From NCBI RefSeq assembly GCF_000091045.1, contig NC_006687.1, forward strand, positions 1,280,001 to 1,344,000: a stretch of 64,000 nt of DNA. The letters run 5' to 3'. This document shows, piece after piece, positions 47,423-59,125 of the stretch; the stretch's first letter is position 1; each line of letters starts with the position of its first letter. The DNA is from Cryptococcus deneoformans JEC21. Lineage: Eukaryota; Basidiomycota; Tremellomycetes; Tremellales; Cryptococcaceae. Under the pieces are notes generated by a model. It saw only the letters and a list, made by a program, of their open reading frames with translations. It had not been told where the DNA came from and made no database searches. A program made the translations under genes and the position numbers.

Positions 47423-50400
47423 CTACACATGCAGCATCAGGCCTCTTCTTACTTGTTTGGGTACTTCTAATCCGGGCTCTTCGACCCTTGGCGCATTGAG
47501 AATGCCAATCTCTCCCAAAACATATTCCTCCGACCACCAATCATAATCACTCCTCCAAGTATCGGCATTGAGCCAATTTGTCTTGTTGGGGACGAGATGT
47601 ACAGCTCCAAATGCATTGTGTCTGTCACCATAGCAAGTGAAATCGACGGTATGCGCACCCTTTGAAAGGTTTCCAAGCTCAAACGCATAGGGTTCATGAA
47701 CAAGCAGCGCTGCGCGGGAGCCATCAACGTCGACTGATACGGCTGGGCCAGCGTAACGAGCAACTCTGATAGCTTGAGGGGTGTTGCCAAGTGAGGTGAA
47801 TGTACAATGATAGGTGATATTGCCCGTATAGAACGGAAGGTTTTGGCGGGTGATATCACCCCATTCGATGGTCGAGAGGTCAAGAGGGACAATGGACGTC
47901 GTTCTGCCTCGAACATCGACACCGAATGAGCCAAGGATATAAATGCGCTCAAGGTTCGTAAGCATACTATAGTCGTACTCAAACTCAATCGTATGCGTTC
48001 CCTCGGTGATACAAGGCAAGGGGATAGTCTTGATAGATTTATCGACCCACCACCCATCAACCTTCATCTTCGCTTGCTGTCCGTCTAGCCACATCTTGAC
48101 TTTGTCAGCACCCTCAATCGCCAGATGGGCTTCTTGCACTTCGCATGCAGCTCTGAACACGAAACGCAAACGAAGCTTGCCTATGGGCTTGCGAGAAGAT
48201 GATGGGATAGTATAAGGTTGACGGAATTTGGCGCCTTTGAGGAACAGACCGAAACGTCGGCGAAGGAGCTGGTCAATAGCCAAGATCTCCTCCGAGGAGG
48301 AGGACCAAGGCTCATCATCCCATTTGTAAGTGCAATAATCCAGTAATAGGGTGTTGGGTTCAGAAAGGGAGATGGATTGGAGTTTGACCTTAAAAACACA
48401 ATGGTTAATTACAAATCAAATGAAAACTTCAGAGACTTACATCGGCCACTTGCTTGTATTGTCTCCTCACAACCGTTTGAGGCTTCCCATTCTTCGAAGA
48501 CCCTTGAACGAGATGCAGAAGCACACTCTCACATCCGTCAAACCAATATTTGAGATAGGTCCACCCGTTCCTCTGATTACATTGGATCGCCCATGCATCC
48601 GCCTTCATTGTATCAAGGACCTGCGATAACCTCATATTTTAGTAATCTTCTTGCACAAAAATGAGGATTTGCTGACCTCAATCTTCCACTCCCCTTTGAA
48701 TCCAACTTCTACAGGAGTACTCTCCTTACGGTCGGTGTTACATATAAACACCCAACGTTCTTCACCCTCTTCCCTCATCTGGTAAAACAAGGTATCGGCT
48801 TTCTTCCCTTGGGTCCTATACAAGGTGCTCTCATTGATTACCATATCAACATCTCTGAAGGGCTGAAGAGCAGATAGAACCTGGGCTCTAGACCATGGAA
48901 GTGTGACCGCCATGGGTATGGAAGGTGGTGAGGAAGGAGTGAGGGTGTCGACAAGGGTCGGTGTAGATCCCGCGAATATAACTTTACCGCCTTCTTTCGC
49001 AAATTTGTCCAATCTTTCAAGAGTGGTAGATCGGATGGTGCGAAGGTTTGGGGCAATAACAACATCGTACTTGCACTCTCCAACGGAAAGAGTACTAGTA
49101 ATCTCTTCGAGAGAGGTGAGTTCTGGGAAGAGTGACTCGGAGATAAAGTCAAAATCGATGTGGCTGCCGAGTAGCCATTCTGTAAGCTGAGCAAATGCCT
49201 GCTCGCGATAATCGAGCTCCTCTGCATTCTTGTCCTTTGGACCAAAGCAGAGCCAATAGCTCTCGATAGGATGGATGACAGCGACCCTGGTAACAGGTTT
49301 ACCTCGAGTTAAGGCGGAATTGACTCGTGCAAAGTGATCCTCGATCGTCTTGTACTCTTTCCACCAAGGGGATTGATACCCGATACACGCAGGATAGTCC
49401 CTTTTCGCCTCCCCTTCCATCGTACTCCAGAATAAATGGTGCACTCTAAGCGTGACTCCCAGCGCCGCTTGCCAGTCTCCCTGCCCTTTATGACCCTCAA
49501 AAGTGAACTGCCAGCCGGTCACGCCGTAGAGTTCACTCATTACCCCTGGCCTACCGTACTGACGAGCTACGCTAGCGGCTTGCTTTGCGGTGTTGAGTTC
49601 GCGTTTATCGCAGAGCATGTCAATTCCTGGGAACTGCATTTCACGATAACATCGCATGACTTCGCCATTCTGAGCTGTTTGGGATGCCAATGTGGGTTCC
49701 TAAGAGTTCGGATCAACTTAAAGACGCCATAACTATAAAGAACACATACTGCATTCATATGCCCAATGCACATAATATTGTTTTTCGCACACCACTTTGC
49801 GATCGTGCCAATATAATTTGTTGAAAAAAGTTCGCATACATGATCCAAAAATTGGGATCTTGTGGTATTTGGCTGTCCATCTGCAGAGTCCCAGACGAGT
49901 CGAGGTAGAAGTTCCAGCAGATCTCCACCCTTGCTAGCTTTGAAAGAACCAATAATCCCTCTTGTCCATGGGAGGAAGACGTCTTGAGGCTTCTCAGCAA
50001 CATTGAGCGTCGACATAGGACAATATTGCGGTTCATCAGTGAAAATTGAGGGTACAACGCTCCCGAAGCTTGATCCTACATGCTTTTTGTACACTTCATG
50101 CGTGACCTCGATAAAGCGAGATGTCATCTCTTTGCTGAGGAGATCCGTGTAAGTCTGATCTCCGAAGAAGCCGCTATCAGGCAAAGGTTCGGCATAAGCA
50201 TACCACACAACTTCAGAAGTTTTGAGGTCGGAAGTGGAGGAGATGATACGGGATGAGTGAAGAAACCCGTCTTGGAGCTTAATGGCGTACATAGCCAAAA
50301 GGGTACCAAGCTCACTCCGCATAGGTGCAGCGTTGGCAATGGGAAAATCGCTAACAGCAGTTTAGCTAGAATTTTTGGCTGGTTACAGGGACTTCCTTAC

Positions 50401-50866
50401 GGTTTCTTGTACCCTAATTCTGAACCATAAGCCCAGGGAGTGAACAACAGATGTAGATGTCTGAGTTCTGGATGCCCTTCGAGAACCTTGCCTCCCGCAA
50501 ATCCACTAGGCCATCTGAGTTTCTATCAGCCACATGGCCTTCTACAAGTGGGCAAATTACATACCGATCCTCATCATACAAGAATGCTGACATTCCCCTC
50601 TTCTTTGCCTCATCTACACATCCCTCAACGATGCTCATAAATTCTTCTCCAAGATAGGGGATATCCAGCCCGACACGGGTGTGCATGTGGAATCCGCCCA
50701 TCCCCATCTCCTCAAGCATCTTTATTTGATCCACAGTGGACTGCTTCTCCTGCTTGGTTACCCATGCCCAGAAGGGTGCTCCCCGGTACTCGCTGGGAGG
50801 GCTCTTGAAAACATCCAAGGAGAAAGGTCGGCGGGATGAGGGGTAGGTGAGGGGGTTGGCCGACAT
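47423..50866 (-). CDS. GH106-like (alpha-L-rhamnosidase-type) glycoside hydrolase
   Basis: Six exons (50866-50565, 50514-50401, 50350-49750, 49699-48677, 48620-48441, 48388-47423) give 1061 residues. The N-terminus carries YRGAPFWAWVTK, MLEEMGMGGFHMHTRVGLDIPYLGEEF, FLYDEDRWPSGFAGG and later SIFTDEPQY, the pattern of the TIM-barrel glycosidases annotated as GH106 in bacteria. A Rossmann-like middle part (FDFISE, YDVVIAPNLRTIRS) and C-terminal beta-sandwich domains follow, as in those large enzymes. No signal peptide is evident (MSANPLTYPSSRRPF), so it would act inside the cell or leave by a non-classical route. The substrate could be rhamnose-containing or other deoxyhexose glycans. An upstream in-frame ATG at 50926 is possible. 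Confidence 0.8.
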
Positions 50867-51552
50867 AGTGTAGTGTGATTTGTGATCTTCCGAGAGAATC
50901 AAGGTTGTCACGGGGGTCGGGGGCAAACCGCCTCATTGTACGACTGTATTTAACAGCAGCACGGTATAGATTACCTACACTGTCACGATCCATCTTTACG
51001 GGATGAAAAAGCACCGTCAGTCCGACCATACTTATCTCGCATTATCTTAGTCCGCGGGCCGCCGACTTCGGACCATTTTCCTCTGCACGCGCGGCGCTTA
51101 ACATCAGATTTCAGTCAAGTGACTTGGCCACACATTGAGAGCACGTTCCACAGCCCGGCGCATACGGACAAACTGATTTGGCGATAGACTATGATTATAG
51201 ATGAGCTCGAGATGTTACCAAAGAAAAAAAGGTGAGGTGAAAAGATGTACTTAGTCTTCTTCTGCAACATTTCTCATTACGTAACGGGCATACGAACCAA
51301 ATAGAAACCCCACCGCAACCAGTCAGAGAGCGAGTACGATCGCAGCAGTCGTCACGCAAGCTGGTGAGCGACGAACGGAACGGACAAGTTCCATATTATC
51401 TTTTCAAACCGTCTGTATACGTCGGTGATTGGTAACACATCAAACACACACGGCGTCGATGATATTACGAAGACACCAAAAATAACCTTGCATGCCTCCC
51501 TAATAAGATTGAACGTTTCAGCATCGAAGAATTGTAACGATGTTACCAATCC
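50867..51552. other. Intergenic, about 690 bp
   Basis: Promoter of the GH106-like gene on the left and remnants of the 5' end of the acetyltransferase pseudogene on the right. No intact gene. Confidence 0.5.
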
Positions 51553-52993
51553 GTCCCATCAGATCTCCGAGACTTTATTGTCAAACCCGCCAACCTTACC
51601 CAGGCCGAGCAATACTCTACAAAAGCCTACCCTATCTGGGGATCTGATGGTCAAACCTACAAAGTCAGTATGGCATTCTACTTACAATTTCGCTGACGGG
51701 GGCCACCACAGGAATTGACTGAACAATCTCTCCCCGTGTAGGAATACTGGGGCGCCTATCAGAAAGAATGTAATCAAGCCCCATGGGGTGGAGACTCATT
51801 CTGAACGTGGTATGCTCTTGCCAATCCTAGTCCTCAATATTAGATCATAGTATTTTGCTGATACAGTGGCTGAGTATTCGTACGGAAAGATGACCTGGAT
51901 GGCGAGATTTACGCAGGATGTATTAAGACGTGAGCACTGTTAGCCTTTGATAATATTTTGAGACCCGCCAACAGTGACAAATCGCTCCTCGGTAGATACT
52001 GACGCTGAGCCTTTGTTAAGCATCGAAATGCAGATACAATAGAAGAGGTTATATAGATGCCATTGCTTGTGTGCTGACCCCCAAGAAACACTTCGTAAGT
52101 CTCTTTCCAACGACACTAGTTTGTCGTCGTATTCACGCATCTGCAATACTTGTTTTTCGGGAAACAGTTATGCTATTCACTTCCTTAGTCTTCTCTATTG
52201 GCACCTCGGTGATCCAAAGACACTCTCTTCTATGCCAGAACCATCGGGCAAAGAGGGCCATCTCATCCATCCATCGTCAAAAGCACACCCTACACCCGCA
52301 AAGCATTGGGCTCTATTCTGTGGTCAGATATCGGGTCAACATTCTATTCCCGCTGTTTGATTGGACAAGTTCGATCACGATGGGTTGTCGACGATTTCCT
52401 GAACCGCGAGCTTATATGGAAGGTAAAGCCTTCTACTGATCCTCTTGAAGATATCTTCTCTTTGATCTACGAGGAGGATCTCGTTTCTGTTGGCGAGGAG
52501 CTGTCTCGATGAGTAAGGGAAAAGCTGGAAAGGTCAGACACTTCTAAAAAATCGATCTTCGTACCAGACCCTTCAAGCCCTGGTGGACTCTTGTTCTTAC
52601 CCGTTAAAACTCGGTGGAAAGACCCCACAGGTGCTCCGCGACCCGTGGGGATCCGAGCCAAAACATCGACATCATCCTGCGGCATTAAACCGCCATACTT
52701 AACGTCATCAGGAGATGCGATCGTCCTGTTTACCATATAAGTTCTCCTCAACTTCCTTCCGTGTTAAGAGCACCCGATAGATATCCTGGCTACAGAAGCT
52801 GGGCAGAAAGAAGGGTGTGTATGGAGGCTTGGTCTGGGAAGCGAGCTAGTACAGACCTGGAAAGAGTTGCCAGGAAGGGACGTTAAGATGGGAAGGAAGG
52901 GAGAGGTCGATGGGCATTTATTGGGGGTTGCTTGGTATGGCAAGGAAGAAGATAAGGGGCCTGGAGAGATGGACAATGTGGGGATGGTGTTAA
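51553..52993 (+). pseudogene. Decayed LYC1-like GNAT acetyltransferase copy
   Basis: Same exon order as the three copies at 59-64 kb. Exon remnants read RDFIVKPANLTQAEQ (near 51567), EYWGAYQKECNQAPWGGDSF (51742), DGEIYAGC, FVKHRNADTIEE, LWSDIGSTFYSRC and GHLLGVAWYG. It is broken by in-frame stops at 51802-51804, 52000-52002, 52006-52008, 52510-52512 and 52738-52740, a 1-nt loss near 52048 and a short deletion after 52740 that removes the segment matching the RKRFLITLISN region of the copy at 59126. No ATG in the right frame remains at the expected start. Splice signals are partly kept (GTCAGT, GTAAGT). Divergence from the intact copies is scattered, pointing to an old loss. Confidence 0.88.
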
Positions 52994-53246
52994 TTTATTA
53001 TACTAGGTCTTGTACCCATGAATCATTCTGACACAGAGAACCATCGAGATCCGAATCGTTTAGAAAAGGACACGGAAGAGATATACAGAAGCCATCGCCA
53101 ACCAAGTTTATACATTTGTACTAAATGCCCATGTACCCTAAAAATGAAACAAATGAATCGAAGTATCGAAAGGTAAATAAAGAGAAGAGTCGGTCTTGCC
53201 GGGTTTTAGATGCTATGCTCATAAACATGCGTGTTTCAAAGCCGCT

Positions 53247-54418
53247 TTAAAGGAGAGCAAGGGCGGCACCGGCAAAGGCGAGGACACCACCCACAGCGGG
53301 AGCGACCATACCTGCACCTGAGGAAGAGCTATCGGAAGAAGAAGAAGAAGAAGCAGAGGCGGAGGCAGATTGAGAGACAGAACGGGAGGCGGAGCCGCCA
53401 GTGGTACCAGAGACAGCAGAAGTGCGGTCAGCAGCTGAGGTGGTGGAGGCGACAGCGGCAGCGGCAGAAGAAGCGGTCTCACTGCCAGAAGAAGCAGCGG
53501 CGGGAGAAGAGCTGGAGGCAGCGTCGGAGTCAGAGGTAGCAGCAGGAGTGGAGTTGGTGCCAGCAGCGTTAGAAGTAGTACCGATGACGACAGCGGCAGT
53601 GTCAGAAGCGGCAGCGCCACCACCAGTAGCAGTGAGGCTTGGAGCGGTGTAATCGCCTTTTTATCGCGTCAATAGGGCTCACAAGTAAAGGGATGCAGCT
53701 AACTCACTAGTAGCGATGGTAGGGAGGGCCTTGGTGGTGAAGCTCTCGCTGGCACCAGTGTAGTTCTGGTTGGCACAAGACTCCTGAAGAGCCTGGAAGT
53801 CGGAAACCTGGGTAGCAGCAGTGTTGCCATTGGCAGTATTACAAGAGGCACAGTTGAAGATGTTCTCAAGGTAAGTGCCATCACCTAATGAGAAGGACGT
53901 CAACACTGAAGGCGACGTGATTTCGCCGAGATACTTGACTCACATTGGCAGGCAACGTCAGTGGAGCTACAGGTGGTGAAATCGCATTCAAAGAAACACT
54001 GAGAAATGGCGGCAGGACAAGCAGTCTGGGCGGAAGTCAAGACGGAGGCCACGGCGGAAGCGTCATTAGAGCTCAAGCAGGTCGCGCAAGCAGACGCGTC
54101 GGAGGGGAAGTTGTTGCAGAAGCAGCTGTAGGCCTCTGTACCATCGGTGTAAGTGGCCTGTGTAAGAGTCAGTATACGGCGCGTCGACGAGTTACAAAAA
54201 CAATTCTTACCTCACAAAGGTAAGCAGTCTTGACGGTTTCAGCACAATCAGATGCGCAAGTCTGTGGGACCTGCATGAGGGATGGTGAGTTGTCGCATCA
54301 ACTTTTATGGACATGTTCCCTTTGGAGTACTCACGTATTGCCAGTTTGGGGCGGCCTGACCACGGACCACGGCAGCACTAATGGCCAAGGTAGCAAGGAA
54401 GGAGAGAATCTTGGACAT
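53247..54418 (-). CDS. Secreted, cysteine-rich, Ser/Ala-rich predicted GPI-anchored protein
   Basis: Five exons (54418-54335, 54270-54211, 54157-53944, 53884-53708, 53656-53247) give 314 residues. A clear signal peptide (MSKILSFLATLAISAAVVRG) is followed by about 150 residues with many cysteines (QTCASDCAE, SCFCNNF, ACATCL, CFFECDFTTC, CASCN), probably all disulfide-bonded. Next comes a low-complexity Ser/Ala/Thr region, then SSSGAGMVAPAVGGVLAFAGAALALL, a typical GPI attachment signal with small residues before a hydrophobic tail. The Cys spacing does not match a CFEM domain. It is likely a cell-wall or surface protein, heavily O-mannosylated, as other Cryptococcus GPI mannoproteins are. A TATA-like element precedes it. 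Confidence 0.85.
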
Positions 54419-55321
54419 CGTTATAAAATAAACTTTATTATTAGAAGGCTTAAGAAAAAGTGTCAAGAGAAGATAGAAAACGTGAGTAAAAGCCAAGAGA
54501 GTAGAAGATAAGCAAGAGGAAAATAGGAAAGAAGAATGGCTGAAAGGGGCTTTATATGGATCTTGCGGGGGTTGACGGGCCTGGTTTAACGGGAGCAGAT
54601 GAACATTCTAATTTCTTTCACGGGAAGCGAAAGAGCGATCTGATCATCCGCACGCGTCGTCTAACTGAAGCTAATAACCAAACAACAATCAAACAATCAA
54701 AACGCGAAAAAAAAAGGCGTCAGGGACAGGCACCAGGAACTAGGAACTCAATAATACTTCACGACGTACATAACATATCCGGGCCTTGTTGGAATTTGAG
54801 GCACGTGCTACGTACAGTATCCTTCGCTGGCTTCCTTTGGCCTTCGTTTCTACACGCCAGATGTCCCAGTTCAATGCTTTCCCCTTTCTCGTTTTAATAA
54901 CTGCAATAACAATGGTCTCAAGGAAGCTACGACCTGAGATATAAAGCTCAGAGGGAGGATTCGCCATTCCTGATGGGTGGTGAGGACAGAGGTATTTATT
55001 TGTGGTTGCTAATAACAAGCAATTCCAAGAAGATACTGCTACTACTGCTACAAATACTAGTTCGATCGATATAACTACAGAAGACGAGACGACCAAGCTT
55101 AAGAATGGGATAAGAAGAATAGTAGTACGGTATCTGTGTGGAGCTTGTGCAATCCAATGTCTCGCGTGGATGGAAGGATGATGATGCATCAAGATTATAT
55201 ATGATGATTTTGATGCAAAAATAATGAATCAGTTAATGCACAACGAATGGTACTCTAGTACCTTTAGGAACATTTACTATTTCATAGATTTCCACGGGTG
55301 AGTCTGGCGCAGCATCAGGAC
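54419..55321. other. Intergenic upstream of the GPI-protein gene
   Basis: About 900 bp holding the GPI-protein promoter and AT-rich sequence beyond it. No gene recognised. Confidence 0.5.
54551..54559 (-). promoter_or_regulatory. TATA-like element of the GPI-protein gene
   Basis: Reads CCATATAAA on the minus strand, about 135 nt before the start codon. A TATA box would fit a strongly regulated surface-protein gene. Confidence 0.45.
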
Positions 55322-55622
55322 GCTCCAGGAGAGAGATTTGGTGCCGGAGGTTGTCGATGAAGGTTGTTATCGAAAAGAGAAGTGATGGAATAATGATGCT
55401 TTAAAAAAGTGTAATGTCTAGGCAGCGTAGTATATGATGGAAGCATGGAAATGTTGAGAACGGAGATCCCCAACAAAAGCAAGACATGTCATAAACCTTG
55501 TAATCATTGTAAACATTGTACGTCTCGTATAGCCATTCCTCGTTCTAGATCACTCATCTCATATATCCAGCCCACAAGTCTATCGACATCCCTTGTGGCC
55601 GTTTCTTCACGCAGAGACCCTC
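55322..55622 (+). repeat. Copy 2 of a diverged ~300-nt dispersed repeat
   Basis: Collinear with 24228-24528 in the same orientation (blocks listed there), ending in GTGGCCGTTTCTTCACG. It lies just beyond the 3' end of CAF16, so on the minus strand it could be part of that gene's downstream transcript. Confidence 0.75.
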
Positions 55623-55746
55623 TTTCCCGATCTAGACGACCCTCACTCTTATAACAGATCCACCTATATTCCAATGGGTAACACTATAAAAAGTCCTAAA
55701 GGAGGCAAACCCACGGGGCAACAATGGTGTATTACTATACGGTACT

Positions 55747-56909
55747 CTAGTGGGAGTAGTCATACTTCTCGAAGAAAGTCTTGGCATCTCTCGTCTACAA
55801 CTTCCTTATCAGCTCAAAGCGACGACCCCTTAGCGAGTAACACTTACATCCGTCTTGGGCCCTCTCGTCCTTCCCTTCTCATTTTCTTTCTGCCTTCTCA
55901 GATCTCTATCCTCCCTCAACCAGCCTAATGCCAACTCGAAAAGCGTTTCCTCTTGCAACCCTTTGTCGGCAGGAGGCCAAGCGATGAGGCCACGAGGAGT
56001 TGAGCCTAGCTGGATGTGACAAATTTTTGTAGGGAATTTTTTGAGGCCATCAAAGATGTGGGTGGCATCTGTTAAAATAATCCTTCGTCAGTACCATCGA
56101 CGTCGAGAGAAGGAGGAAAGTAGAATGTAAACACGCACAGACAATAGTAGCACCTCTTGTTTCGGATTCAGAAATCAGAAAATCAATCAAGTCTGCACGA
56201 ACGAGCACATCCAGATCAACAGTGACTTCATCCAGAAGCAAGACATCCCATTCTCCCATAAGTCCCATACAAAGCTGGACCCGACGACGCTCTCCATCAG
56301 AGATTTGGTGCATATGCCTGCATATTGGTTAGTGAAAGACGGTTGAGACACGCATAGCCCATTTACCAGTCAAGATCGACATCGAGGATCCTCAAAAGCC
56401 TATCTCTCCTCTCCTTGTGCCTGTAACCCCCCACAGAGTCTAAGAAATGAGAAACAACAATGTCCGAGCGAACAACGGGGTTGGAGGACCATTCTGTTCC
56501 GAGATAGACAACACCCTACAATCGTCCGTACTGCGTCAGACTATATGCTTGTTTGAAATGGACCCATCTTTGAGCCACAAGGAGGTGAGAAGGGACGCAC
56601 ACCTGGAGGGCTCATGAATACGTCCTGCCCCAAGATCCGACAAGTCCTCGTCTTGGTCAATCTCTTGCCTGCTAAAATCCTTAAAAGTGTCGATTTTCCC
56701 GCTAAATCCCAGAGCGGTCATTAGCTTAGCTTATTTTCAGCTGATCATTCTGTAAAAATGCGGGACGAACCTCCGTTAGCACCCAATAGCAGACACCTAT
56801 CCCCCTTTCGAAGCTCGAGGTTCACATTTTCGAGGACTGGATCGTCTCCTTCTTTCCATGAATAGGTGAGACTTTGACAGTCGATGGCCAGTTGATCCGC
56901 CGCTGGCAT
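55747..56909 (-). CDS. CAF16: CAF16-type ABC ATPase
   Basis: Six exons (56909-56771, 56701-56601, 56515-56367, 56317-56139, 56068-55848, 55794-55747) give 278 residues, close to yeast Caf16 (289). It is a single soluble ABC domain: Walker A GANGAGKST across intron 1, the family-specific [19 protein letters not shown] block, signature [14 protein letters not shown] in place of LSGGQ, Walker [14 protein letters not shown] and the switch region THIFDGL. There are no membrane spans. Caf16 associates with the CCR4-NOT complex in yeast and relates to plant and bacterial I-type ABC proteins. A GTAAGT...TTGTAG intron near the end is supported because splicing gives the [10 protein letters not shown] tail; without it the frame stops at 55830-55832. 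Confidence 0.9.
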
Positions 56910-57684
56910 AATGGTCAGTCAATGGGGATGCGCCTGATCAGATAAACTCTAGAAGAGAGCTAATCGAATAAAAAGGCGGAAAAAACTGAAAAAGTCATAT
57001 TGGCTCCACGAATCGGTGGTCGATGGGACGAATGCTTCGTTTATACGCTATGGCGTCAACAATTCGGAGATAGTCCGACAACCTCCACTTTACCGCGCTG
57101 CACGCACATTTTTTTTATAAGGCAAAATCAAGGCAAAATATGTATAGCCTTGAGAGGTCCATCTTCTCCGAAAGCCAAATTTAGTAGATCCGCAAGCCTG
57201 CCACTGAGTACAGTAATACAAACAACGAATGTATCCCTCTTCGCTCAACTGGTCTCTTGAAAGCGTCTAACAGCAGCGCACTGACATCTGACCATGGACA
57301 CTTTGAATGTCCGTCACTTCATTCAACGTAGTTTGACCTTCTTTTCTCAATTCAGGCCCATTTATGCCGGTATGCCGGTAGAAGTGACTGCATCTAGGCC
57401 TTCTATGAAATCCTAATCTACGTATCACAGCTAATAAGCAACCAATGGCGACTCTCACCTCCTGTCTGACTTATCTATTCTAGTCAACGCAGGTTATTTT
57501 GTTTCTATATCAGTTTATCAGTAACAGAAAATGAGTCGCCTAGGACATTCTCACCTTTGGCCATTGATCGGTATTGCAATTCTGTGACACGCATTACAAC
57601 TGCTATCAACAAGTTCGGGCATACTCCAAGCAGAGCTAAGCCATGCGGCTAACCTTCTCAGCGATTTCTATTCCAGCACAGAAA
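56910..57684. other. Intergenic between CAF16 and URE6, 775 bp
   Basis: Holds the CAF16 promoter and the 3' flank of URE6. No frame with an ATG and recognisable motif; no RNA gene seen. Confidence 0.5.
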
Positions 57685-58696
57685 TCATGAGTTGAAGATC
57701 CTCGAATGCTGAATATCGTGTCTCCCCATCAAAACTTCTCCAAGTGGCCACGTAGTTGCCGGTCCCTTCTCAGCATCCTCTGTCCATGCCCAGAGATCTT
57801 CTTCCTCCCCACTTTTCTCGGCCTTGTCCTCAATAATACCGGTGGTGCAGTTGCTCAGTTTCTCAACTTCTTGATTGATGATGTCCCGGTAAGGGTGAAG
57901 GAGAAGCTGGGAGGAAGCGTATGGACCGATGATGTTCAGACGGACGGCCGAGGAAAGGAGGGAGCGTGCGTGAAGGAAAAGATGTAGGTGCAAAGCTCGA
58001 TCTGCGACGACGAATAATCAATAAAAAGAACTATTTCATGGGGTATGACAACTTACCAACGGGTAGTCCCAAGGCAGCTGTAATAACACCCCAGCAAACA
58101 GCCAAGTGCCCCGGAACCTTCTCCAAGATTACCATTTTCTTATAACCTTCTATGATCTTGACGCCCATTTCATCGGTCGATCCGGGGCCTCCTCCATCGT
58201 CATTCAAGTACTCATCAATCCCTACCGGACGGCTCAGCCCACGGGAGAAAAGGGTGAGCATAGCTACACCTTGAGCTTTCGATGACCGCCGACCAACGTG
58301 AGACAGGAGCGTGCACTCGTGATACTTGTCTAGCGCCTGTATCTTTTGGAGCACTCTCTGCACCTCATCTTCTATTATGCCAGTCCCAGCTTTGGAAGCT
58401 TTACGGGAATCATCTACACAAGTCCATCCATCCTTGACAAACCCTCCGGTTGTACTAGCATAGTTACTCACTTCGGCCCTCGCAAAATCAACCAAACCTC
58501 CTGTCATACTCTTCTTTCCCGGGACACCACCATCTTTAAATTCTTTGGATGTGTAAGAGTACTGTGAAGAAAGAAATCCGTGTTTGGCGAATGATTCGAG
58601 GCCAGAGGAGGATACGAAACCGCCAGTAGGGAGGCTCGAGTCGGTAAGGACATAAAGCAGGTGTAGCTCCTTAGCGCATGGATTTAGTGAAGCCAT
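57685..58696 (-). CDS. URE6: Urease accessory protein UreF
   Basis: Two exons (58696-58057, 58001-57685) give 318 residues. UreF features are clear: LLYVLTDSSLPTGGFVSSSGLESFAKHG at the N-terminus, then LAVCWGVITAALGLPVDRALHLHLFLHARSLLSSAVRLNIIGPYASSQLLL in the C-terminal half. The central region holds an insert relative to bacterial UreF (about 230). UreF with UreD/UreH and UreG delivers nickel to apo-urease. In Cryptococcus neoformans the fungal set is Ure4 (UreD), Ure6 (UreF) and Ure7 (UreG), all needed for urease activity. The gene is divergent from the acetyltransferase gene at 59126, with 429 bp between the starts. Confidence 0.93.
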
Positions 58697-59125
58697 AAGG
58701 ATCCGCCCCTTTGAGTCTTGAGTATAGGTAGTTGAATTCTAGGCCTATCAATAAGCCAACAGGAAGGAAGACAGTAAGGGTTTTGTAATAACTTCACAGC
58801 GGAAGATCATATGACAGGGTTTGCCGGTGACAATATAAATGGAGGAGTGATGATCTATATAATATATGGCATATGGTGGTGGTGGTGCGTGGTGGTGGTT
58901 GATATTCGTGATGTGGAATGCGCCCACTTCTGTTAACAGCAGACGGAACCAGATAAGTATCCGAGAACCGAACTTAGCCGAAACAAGTCGAGAGTGGGGA
59001 CCGGAGACCGGAGATGAGAGATCAACAACGAACAGCGAATTCGACAACGATACACGACTGTCTCCTTCGTTTGCCATATCTTGTGTTTCTTTGGCCCACA
59101 GTATCGTCGTTCAACTCCTTCCAAG
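58697..59125. promoter_or_regulatory. Divergent intergenic region between URE6 and an acetyltransferase gene
   Basis: 429 bp with promoters for both. A TATATAATATATGG stretch near 58855-58870 and a GGT/TGG triplet tract at about 58873-58900 are visible. Confidence 0.5.

Noticed and set aside
53401..53652. Low-complexity Ala/Glu-rich frame
   Set aside because: It is the complement of the Ser/Ala-rich part of the GPI-anchored protein.
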